From the NCBI GenBank assembly GCA_947451735.1, contig CANGAY010000053.1, positions 1 through 6,050 on the forward strand: a DNA stretch of 6,050 nt. Reading direction: 5' to 3'. The position numbers were made by a program, and so were the translations under genes. This stretch comes from Actinomycetota bacterium (lineage in GTDB: Bacteria; Actinomycetota; Thermoleophilia; Miltoncostaeales; Miltoncostaeaceae). Each line of letters opens with the position of its first letter. Position 1 is the stretch's first letter. The notes below the pieces were generated by a model. It had not been told where the DNA came from. It did no database searches and saw nothing but the letters and a program-made list of their open reading frames with translations. Of the stretch, positions 1 through 6,050 are shown piece after piece.

Positions 1-79
1 TCGTGGGGGAATTGGCGGGACGATGCGGGACGCGATCGCCCGTGCTGTAGCCTTTTCCGTCCTACATGCGCGCCACGGA

Positions 80-126
80 ATGGACTCCGGAGCCAGGGGT
101 CGCAGGTTCGAATCCTGCCGCGCGTG
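80..126 (+). tRNA. Partial tRNA-Arg(CCG): 3' half only, probable remnant
   Basis: The 3' half of a tRNA can be read base by base. Positions 85-91 are an anticodon loop CTCCGGA with anticodon CCG at 87-89 (Arg, codon CGG). Positions 92-96 are the 3' anticodon strand GCCAG and 97-101 a five-base variable loop GGGTC. A perfect T arm follows: GCAGG (102-106), TTCGAAT loop (107-113), CCTGC (114-118). The acceptor 3' strand is CGCGCGT (119-125) with discriminator G126, and no CCA is encoded. The 5' half fails. The anticodon 5' strand ATGGA (80-84) pairs only at its three central bases, no D arm with the usual GG is present, and no acceptor 5' strand lies at the expected distance. ATGCGCG at 66-72 could pair with the acceptor but leaves room for only one arm. 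It may be a remnant, an attachment-site copy, or a 3' exon after an intron. Confidence 0.5.
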
Positions 127-133
127 CTCGTCC

Positions 134-138
134 GGAGG
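134..138 (+). promoter_or_regulatory. Ribosome binding site that fixes the metallophosphoesterase start
   Basis: GGAGG lies six bases before ATG 145. This favours ATG 145 over the in-frame GTG at 124, which would sit inside the tRNA acceptor sequence and add seven residues with no family counterpart. Confidence 0.75.
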
Positions 139-144
139 CACCCC

Positions 145-687
145 ATGCGCATCGCGTTGCTCGGCGATACCCACTTCCCGCGACGGGGCTCGGCCCTGCC
201 GGATGCGTGCCTGGCCGAGTGCCGGGCTGCAGACCTCATCATCCACACGGGTGACCTCGCCGACATGGGGTGCCTCGCGCACCTGACGGCGATCGGCCCG
301 CCGGTCGTCGCGATCAACGGCAATGCCGACGACGCGGCCGTGAGAGCAGCCCTGCCCGCAACGGCAGAGGTGGAGTTGCCGGGCGACCGGCGGCTCGGCC
401 TGGTGCACAACGGGGGCCCCGAGAAGGGCCGGCTGGAGCGCCTGCGCACGCGGTTCCCCGATTGCACCGCGGTCGCCTTCGGCCATTCGCACATCCCCCT
501 GTGGGCCACGGCGCCGGATGGCTTCATGATCATCAACCCGGGCAGCGCCACCGACCGGCGCAGGCAGCCGCACCACTCGATGGTCGTGGTCGGGGTGGAG
601 GGTGACGGGCCGATCTCCGTGCGCTTTCTCAACCTCGATGCCGATGGCGTCGACCTCCCGCCTCACCTCATCCGCACGGTGCAATAG
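145..687 (+). CDS. YfcE/MJ0936-type metallophosphoesterase
   Basis: This is a 180-residue calcineurin-like phosphoesterase of the compact YfcE/MJ0936 group, a soluble two-metal hydrolase of phosphodiesters whose physiological substrate is usually unknown. The ligands appear in order: GDTH (D8, H10), HTGD (D37), NGNADD (N60), VHNG (H88), and GHSH (H114, H116). NPGS (131-134) follows, as is typical of the group. The length is normal for the family. There is no signal peptide or membrane segment, so it should be cytoplasmic. One small oddity is LVHNGGPEKG where many relatives have a His-Gly-His motif; the first His, the ligand, is kept. The stop is nine bases before rnz and in the same frame, so the two are probably co-transcribed. 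The fold and metal site are secure; the substrate is unknown. Confidence 0.88.
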   Translation: MRIALLGDTHFPRRGSALPDACLAECRAADLIIHTGDLADMGCLAHLTAIGPPVVAINGNADDAAVRAALPATAEVELPGDRRLGLVHNGGPEKGRLERLRTRFPDCTAVAFGHSHIPLWATAPDGFMIINPGSATDRRRQPHHSMVVVGVEGDGPISVRFLNLDADGVDLPPHLIRTVQ

Positions 688-696
688 GGTCAGCGC

Positions 697-1716
697 GTGG
701 ATCTTCAGGTCACATTCATCGGCACTTCCGCGTCGGTGCCAAGCGCCGCGCGGGGCACGTCGGCCACGCTCATCGCGCGCGGCGGAGCCCGCTGGCTCAT
801 CGACTGCGGCGAGGGCACGCAGCGCCAGTTGCTGCGCTCGGGGCTCGGCCTCACCGACGTCGACGCCATCCTGCTGACGCACCTGCACGGCGACCACTTC
901 CTGGGGCTGCCGGGCATCTTCAAGACGTACGGCCTACGGGGGCGCGAGCGCGAACTTCTGCTCGTGGGCCCGCCGGGACTCGAGGACCTGCTCGACACGC
1001 TGCGTCCGGTCATCGGGCGTCTGCCGTTCCGCCTCGATGTGATGGAGGCCGGGCCGGGTGCCGTGATCCGCGAGGACGGCATGGAACTGCGCGCCTTCCA
1101 CACCGACCACGGGGTGCGGTCGCTTGGCTACGCGATGGTGGAGGAGGACCGCCCCGGGGTGTTCGACGTGGACGCCGCACGGGCGCTTGGCGTGACGCCG
1201 GGTCCCGACTTCGGCGTGCTGCAGCGCGGTGGCGAGGTGACGGTGGCGGGCGGCTCCGTGGTTCGTCCCGATCAGGTGATGGGGGAGGCCCGCGAGGGGC
1301 GGGTGGTGGTGTTCTCGGGCGATACGCGGCCGTGCGACGCGACGAAGGATGCCGCCCGTGCGGCTGACCTTCTGGTGCACGAGGCCACGTTCACGTCCGA
1401 CGACCGCGACCGGGCCATCGAGACCCGCCACAGCACGGCCCGGGAGGCCGCCACGCTGGCGCGCGACGCGGGAGTGCGGATGCTCGCGCTCACCCACATC
1501 AGCACGCGCGTGCACCCGCGCGAGGTGAAGGCCGAGGCCCGCGGCATCTTCGAGGCCACGGTGGTTCCGCGCGACTTCGACCAGGTGGAGATCCCGTACC
1601 GCGAGCGGGGCGTGCCGCGTCTGGTTCCGGTGCAGGAACGCGTGGGGAAGGGCGCGCGCGATGATGCCCCGGTACCCGCGGAGGCGGCTGCTACGCTGGG
1701 CGACGCAAGCCTTTAA
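697..1716 (+). CDS. rnz: Ribonuclease Z (tRNA 3' endonuclease)
   Basis: Ribonuclease Z is a metallo-beta-lactamase-fold enzyme that cuts pre-tRNA after the discriminator base so that CCA can be added. The 339-residue protein opens with the family block FIGTSASVPS (7-16). It then has DCGEGTQRQLL (36-46), the zinc motif HLHGDH (H62, H64, D66, H67), the exosite-arm segment near GLRGRERE (79-86), H135/H138 in FHTDHG, D209 in SGDTRP and H267 in THIS. The start is GTG 697: an in-frame TAG lies twelve bases upstream, and a modest AGGG is at 686-689. Bacterial relatives are usually about 305-310 residues long. The last 25-30 residues here are a low-complexity, Ala-rich tail after the conserved core, and their codons overlap a possible pyr promoter. 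A CCA-less tRNA 3' half lies upstream, which suits this enzyme but does not prove a link. Confidence 0.95.
   Translation: MDLQVTFIGTSASVPSAARGTSATLIARGGARWLIDCGEGTQRQLLRSGLGLTDVDAILLTHLHGDHFLGLPGIFKTYGLRGRERELLLVGPPGLEDLLDTLRPVIGRLPFRLDVMEAGPGAVIREDGMELRAFHTDHGVRSLGYAMVEEDRPGVFDVDAARALGVTPGPDFGVLQRGGEVTVAGGSVVRPDQVMGEAREGRVVVFSGDTRPCDATKDAARAADLLVHEATFTSDDRDRAIETRHSTAREAATLARDAGVRMLALTHISTRVHPREVKAEARGIFEATVVPRDFDQVEIPYRERGVPRLVPVQERVGKGARDDAPVPAEAAATLGDASL
1692..1697 (+). promoter_or_regulatory. Possible -10 element of the pyr operon promoter
   Basis: TACGCT inside the last codons of rnz fits the TAnnnT form of a high-GC -10 box. It would place the transcript start near 1704, a few bases before the PyrR hairpin, which is where a leader-controlled operon needs it. 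No convincing -35 hexamer is visible 16-18 bases upstream, so this is tentative. Read-through from rnz is the alternative. Confidence 0.3.
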
Positions 1717-1718
1717 CA

Positions 1719-1736
1719 CCGGTCCCGTGAGGCCGG
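1719..1736 (+). promoter_or_regulatory. PyrR RNA-binding hairpin in the pyr leader
   Basis: The sequence CCGGTCCCGTGAGGCCGG folds into a six-pair stem (1719-1724 with 1731-1736, including one U-G pair) closed by the hexaloop CCGUGA. The known PyrR target consensus is ARUCCnGnGAGGYU, in which the hexaloop is CnGnGA. Here the UCCnGnGAGGY core matches at every position, and the flanking bases keep pairing. PyrR with UMP or UTP bound is known to hold this type of hairpin. No terminator hairpin with a U run follows, so control is probably at translation, as established for Mycobacterium smegmatis, and not by Bacillus-type attenuation. The 3' strand directly abuts the leader Shine-Dalgarno sequence. 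Confidence 0.85.
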
Positions 1737-1737
1737 G

Positions 1738-1743
1738 AAGGAG
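1738..1743 (+). promoter_or_regulatory. Shine-Dalgarno of the leader ORF, beside the PyrR hairpin
   Basis: AAGGAG is seven bases before ATG 1751 and is the best ribosome binding site in the whole spacer. It starts one base after the PyrR stem (ending 1736), so bound PyrR would block ribosome access. It serves the 16-codon leader frame and is too far (62 bases) from pyrR ATG 1806 to serve that gene directly. Confidence 0.7.
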
Positions 1744-1750
1744 CAGTCAC

Positions 1751-1801
1751 ATGAGCGCACCCCAGTCCCTGTACGGACCACTCGCACCCCTGAACGGGTA
1801 G
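1751..1801 (+). CDS. Pyr leader peptide, 16 residues
   Basis: A short frame, MSAPQSLYGPLAPLNG, begins at an ATG with a strong, correctly spaced AAGGAG and ends at TAG 1799-1801, four bases before the pyrR ATG. It is in a different frame from pyrR, so it is not an N-terminal extension. The peptide is Pro/Leu/Gly-rich, has no hydrophobic signal or run of one amino acid, and matches no family I recognise. Its role is probably the act of translation: ribosomes ending here could restart at pyrR, making PyrR control of this site control the operon. Codons 9-10 (GGACC, 1775-1779) are also complementary to the 5' arm of the PyrR hairpin (GGTCC, 1721-1725). Conservation in relatives is the missing proof. 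Confidence 0.55.
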   Translation: MSAPQSLYGPLAPLNG

Positions 1802-1805
1802 CGCC

Positions 1806-2354
1806 ATGGCTGCCAAGGTCCTGATCGACGCCGATCAGTTCCGCCGCACGGTCGCGCGTATCGCGCACGAGATCGTGGAGCACCATCCCGACACCTCGGC
1901 CATTGCGCTCGTGGGTCTGCACACCCGCGGCGTGCCGCTGGCCGAGCGCCTTCGCACGCTCATCAGTGAGTTCTCGGGTGGCACACCGGCCATCGGATCG
2001 GTGGATATCGCGCTGTACCGCGACGACGTGGGTGTGGGCGGCGGACGCCGCGGCGTGGTGCCGGTGGTGGGCGAGACGGTGCTCGACTTCGACATCGAGA
2101 ACCACTCGGTCATCCTCGTTGACGACGTGCTCTACACCGGGCGCACGATCCGGGCCGCCATTGACGCGGTGTTCGACTACGGACGCCCTCCCAAGGTGGA
2201 ACTTGCGGTGCTGGTTGACCGCGGCCACCGCGAGCTGCCCATCCGGCCCGACTACGTGGGCCGCAACCTCCCCACCAACCGCGGGGAGCGCATCACCGTC
2301 CAACTGGCCGAGATCGACGGATCCGACCAGGTGCTGCTTCAGGAGACCACATGA
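1806..2354 (+). CDS. pyrR: PyrR, pyrimidine operon RNA-binding regulator / uracil phosphoribosyltransferase
   Basis: PyrR binds pyr leader RNA in response to UMP/UTP, and many members also convert uracil and PRPP to UMP. The 182-residue length matches the family (about 180). ARIAHEI (17-23) corresponds to an N-terminal segment that contributes to RNA binding in Bacillus PyrR. GLHTRGVPLAERL (37-49) follows, then VDIALYRDD (66-74), the PRPP-binding motif VILVDDVLYTGRT (102-114), and DRGHRELPIRPDYVGRNLPT (138-157), which is nearly identical across the family. The ATG has only a weak GGG seven bases upstream. It lies four bases after the leader stop, which points to coupled translation. The gene is under its own control through the hairpin at 1719-1736. 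Its stop overlaps pyrB by four bases. Confidence 0.96.
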   Translation: MAAKVLIDADQFRRTVARIAHEIVEHHPDTSAIALVGLHTRGVPLAERLRTLISEFSGGTPAIGSVDIALYRDDVGVGGGRRGVVPVVGETVLDFDIENHSVILVDDVLYTGRTIRAAIDAVFDYGRPPKVELAVLVDRGHRELPIRPDYVGRNLPTNRGERITVQLAEIDGSDQVLLQETT

Positions 2355-3303
2355 GCACGCATGGATCGCTCATCCGCATCGGCGACCTCGATGTTGACGG
2401 CATCGGGCGGGTGCTCGGCACGGCCGAGCGCTTCGGCGAGGTGATGGAGCGCGACATCAAGAAGGTGCCCACGCTTCGCGGGCGCACCGTCATCAACCTG
2501 TTCCTCGAGCCCTCAACCCGCACCAGTACGTCGTTCGAACTGGCGGCCAAGCGCCTGTCGGCCGACGTGGTGAGCATCAAGGGCGCGGGCACCAGCATGG
2601 ACAAGGGCGAGACGCTCAAGGACACCATCCTCACGCTGGAGGCCTACGACCCCGACGTGTTCGTGGTGCGGCACCCACAGGTGGGCGCCTGCGACGTGGT
2701 GGGGCGCTACACCAACGCATCGGTGGTCAATGCCGGCGACGGCACGGGTGAGCACCCCACGCAGGCGCTGCTCGACCTCTACACCGTGCAGCGCGAGATC
2801 GGGCCCATCGAGGGCCTGCACGTGGCCTTCGTGGGCGACGTGCTGCACTCGCGCGTGGCGCGGTCCGGCATCGCCGCCTTCCGCATGATGGGCGCAAAGG
2901 TCACCGTGGTGGCGCCGCCCACGCTGGTGCCCAGGCACCTGGCGGAGGCACTCGGCGCCGAGGTGAGCGCCGACATCCGCGACATCGAGGACGCCGACGT
3001 GGTGTACGTGCTGCGCATGCAGCTTGAGCGCATGGGGCAGGGCGGCTTCGTGCCGTCGCTGGCCGAATACGCCCGCATGTACCAGGTGAACCACGCGCGG
3101 CTTCGCGATGGCCAGCGGGTGATGCACGCAGGCCCCGTCAACCGCGGGGTGGAGATCAGCGGCGCGGTGGTGGACGACCCGTCCACGCTCATCGAGGCGC
3201 AGGCGGGAAATGGACTGGTGGTTCGCATGGCGGTGCTCTACGACGTGCTGACCGAGGACAAGGCCGGGGCACCACACGCGCCCGGCGTGACGCTGGAGGC
3301 CGC

Positions 3304-3307
<4 letters not shown>
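2351..3307 (+). CDS. pyrB: Aspartate carbamoyltransferase catalytic chain
   Basis: The enzyme joins carbamoyl phosphate and aspartate to N-carbamoylaspartate, the committed step of pyrimidine synthesis. The 318-residue protein carries the carbamoyl-phosphate loop FLEPSTRTS (51-59) and the mobile loop SMDKGE with K85, which reaches into the neighbouring subunit's site. It also has VVRHP, GDGTGEHPTQ ending in HPTQ (135-138), the aspartate-binding LRMQLER, and HAGPVNRGVEI starting at H259. Many relatives read HPGP or HPAP at the last motif, so the HAGP here is slightly unusual. The start ATG 2351 overlaps the pyrR stop, with AGGAG five bases upstream. No pyrI-like regulatory chain gene is in the window, as expected for a PyrR-controlled operon. 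Confidence 0.97.
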
Positions 3308-4631
<1,324 letters not shown>

Positions 4632-4635
<4 letters not shown>

Positions 4636-5195
4636 GCAACCGACACCCGGCGCTCGCCGCACGCGACGACGCAGGACTCATCATCATCGACGTGCAGGAT
4701 GCCTTCGCCCCGGTCATTGACGGGTTCGACGAGGTGGTTGCCAACTGCGGCCTGCTGGCCGAGGGCTTCGGGGTGATGGGCCGCCCGGTCATCGTCACCG
4801 AGCAGTACCCCAAGGGCCTTGGGCACACGGTGGCCGCGCTGGCCGAGCGCCTGCCCGACGGCACGCCCGTGATCGAGAAGACGCGCTTCAGCGCCTGCGG
4901 CGTGGAGGGCTTCGAGGAGGCCTACGACGCCACCCGGTGCAACACCTGGGTGGTGTGCGGCGTGGAGAGCCACGTGTGCGTCAACCAGACGGTGCACGAC
5001 CTGCGATCGCGCGGTGCCTCCGTGCACGTGGTGGCCGACGCGGTGAGCAGCCGCACACCGGCCAACCGGCAGGCGGGGCTCGACAAGGCCGCCCAGGCGG
5101 GCGCCTACCTCACCTCGGCCGAGATGGTGCTGTTCGAGATGCTCGGGCAGGCAGGCGGGCCGGAGTTCAAGGCGATCTCGGCGATGGTCAAGTGA
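4632..5195 (+). CDS. Isochorismatase-superfamily cysteine hydrolase, unknown substrate
   Basis: This 187-residue protein has the D-K-C triad of the isochorismatase/nicotinamidase superfamily: D20 in IIIDVQDAF, K83 in VIEKTRFSAC and C116 in GVESHVCV, with the usual GVE(S) cis-peptide turn before the Cys. TEQYPKGLGHTV (56-67) places it near the ISOC1/ISOC2 and YcaC-like hydrolases, whose natural substrates are poorly known. It lacks clear signs of a pyrazinamidase-type metal site. It is cytoplasmic, with no signal peptide. GGAGGG lies five bases before ATG 4632, the start overlaps the pyrC stop, and its own stop overlaps carA. This strict linkage suggests a role tied to pyrimidine flux, for instance hydrolysis of a carbamoyl or amide side product; the superfamily also contains RutB of uracil breakdown. 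That role is inference only. Confidence 0.9.
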
Positions 5196-6050
5196 CCGCG
5201 GTCATCGTTCTTGAAGACGGCCTGGTGCTGCCCTGCCGCTCGGTGGGTGCCGAGGGCACCGCGCTTGGCGAGATGGTGTTCACCACAGGTATGAACGGCT
5301 ACCAGGAGGCCGTGACCGACCCGTCGTACCTCGGCCAGATCCTCACCTTCAGCGCGCCGATGATCGGCAACTACGGCACCGGCCCGCACTGTCTGGAGAG
5401 CGATCGCGTGTGGCCCGGGGCGGTCATCGCCACGCGCATCGGCGACTCGCCGGGCGTGGCGGGCCCGGTGGGCTTCCGCACGTGGCTGCGCGAGCAGGGC
5501 GTGCTGGCGGTGGAGGATGCCGACACGCGTCGCCTGGTGCGCCACCTGCGCGACCACGGCGCCATGCGCGGCGGGGTGAGTACCGAGAAGGGCGCCGAGG
5601 AACTGCTCGCCCTGGTGCGCGAGCACCCATCGCTCGACGGCCGCGATCTCGCGAGCGCCGCCGCGGGCGAGCGCCGCACACGCGGCGACGACGGCCCGCG
5701 CATCGTGGCGGTCGACTGCGGCATGAAGGAGGGCATCCTCAACGGGCTGGCCGATGCCGGCATGCGGGTCGAGGTGGTGCCCGCGGGCATCACCGCCGCC
5801 GAGGTGCTGGCCATGGGCCCCGACGGGGTGTTCATCTCGAACGGCCCGGGCGACCCGGCGGCCGTCACGCCCGTCATCGAGACCATCACGGGCGTGCTGG
5901 GCCAGGTGCCGCTGTTCGGCATCTGCCTCGGGCACCAGTTGCTGGCGCACGCGCTGGGGCTCACCACCGAGAAGCTGCCGTTCGGCCACCGGGGTGCCAA
6001 CCACCCGGTGCAGCGGCGCGAGGACGGCGTGGTGGAGATCACGGTGCAGA
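5192..6050 (+). CDS. carA: Carbamoyl-phosphate synthetase small (glutaminase) subunit, 3' end outside window
   Basis: CarA releases ammonia from glutamine and channels it to CarB, which makes carbamoyl phosphate for pyrimidines and arginine. The first 286 codons are present; the family is about 360-390 residues long. The N-terminal domain has VLEDGLVLPCRSVGAEG, the signature GEMVFTTGMNGYQEAVTDPSY and MIGNYG. After a linker comes the class I glutamine amidotransferase domain with VDCGMKEGIL, SNGPGDP, the nucleophile C245 in GICLGHQ, and GHRGANHPV. The His-Glu part of the triad lies beyond the window. The start is GTG 5192, overlapping the previous stop as GTGA. No good ribosome site is seen just upstream, so translation is probably coupled. 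A carB is expected next. Confidence 0.96.
   Translation, partial: MTAVIVLEDGLVLPCRSVGAEGTALGEMVFTTGMNGYQEAVTDPSYLGQILTFSAPMIGNYGTGPHCLESDRVWPGAVIATRIGDSPGVAGPVGFRTWLREQGVLAVEDADTRRLVRHLRDHGAMRGGVSTEKGAEELLALVREHPSLDGRDLASAAAGERRTRGDDGPRIVAVDCGMKEGILNGLADAGMRVEVVPAGITAAEVLAMGPDGVFISNGPGDPAAVTPVIETITGVLGQVPLFGICLGHQLLAHALGLTTEKLPFGHRGANHPVQRREDGVVEITVQ

Noticed and set aside
15..32. Direct repeat GCGGGACG at 15-22 and 25-32
   Set aside because: Only two short copies in GC-rich DNA with no third unit or linked feature; chance is sufficient.
51..126. A complete functional tRNA
   Set aside because: CCGT (57-60) and ACGG (75-78) could pose as a D stem, but the loop lacks the GG pair, no acceptor 5' strand matches, and the anticodon stem has two mismatches.
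66..126. tmRNA 3' end
   Set aside because: The acceptor strand CGCGCGT does not resemble the conserved tmRNA ending, and the stretch before the T arm reads as a tRNA anticodon loop and five-base variable loop.
124..144. GTG 124 as an earlier start of the metallophosphoesterase
   Set aside because: It lies within the tRNA acceptor sequence, lacks a ribosome site, and adds residues before the conserved first strand; ATG 145 has GGAGG at ideal spacing.
1717..1745. Intrinsic terminator after rnz
   Set aside because: The hairpin is real but has no U run after it and matches the PyrR-binding consensus, so it is a regulatory element and not a terminator.

Overview
The window is high-GC, densely coding DNA with every gene on the + strand. 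The gene order (pyrR, pyrB, pyrC, one extra hydrolase, carA), the GTG starts, the strong G/C third-position bias and a PyrR-binding RNA hairpin with no terminator after it all suggest an actinomycetote. The exact class cannot be fixed from the sequence. A deep-branching actinobacterial lineage such as Thermoleophilia is possible, but that is an impression and not a result.

Layout. Positions 1-79 hold nothing I can identify. Positions 80-126 match the 3' half of a tRNA-Arg(CCG), from anticodon loop to discriminator base, but no recognisable 5' half precedes it. A small YfcE/MJ0936-type metallophosphoesterase (145-687) follows, then ribonuclease Z (697-1716). Next is an 89-base spacer. It contains a near-perfect PyrR RNA-binding hairpin (1719-1736), a Shine-Dalgarno sequence abutting it, and a 16-codon open reading frame (1751-1801). 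That frame stops four bases before the pyrR start.

The pyrimidine operon runs from 1806 off the right edge: pyrR, pyrB (aspartate carbamoyltransferase), pyrC (dihydroorotase), an isochorismatase-superfamily cysteine hydrolase, and carA (small subunit of carbamoyl-phosphate synthetase, cut by the window end). Each of the four junctions is a 4-base start/stop overlap (ATGA three times, GTGA once), so the genes are probably translationally coupled.

How it fits together. CarA, with a CarB expected just downstream, makes carbamoyl phosphate. PyrB joins it to aspartate and PyrC closes the ring to dihydroorotate, giving the first three steps of UMP synthesis. PyrR is the UMP-responsive RNA-binding regulator. 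The most interesting point is the leader design: PyrR bound to the hairpin would cover the ribosome site of the 16-codon leader frame, while pyrR itself has only a weak ribosome site. The leader frame may therefore relay repression to the whole coupled operon. The second point of interest is the uncharacterised hydrolase locked between pyrC and carA.
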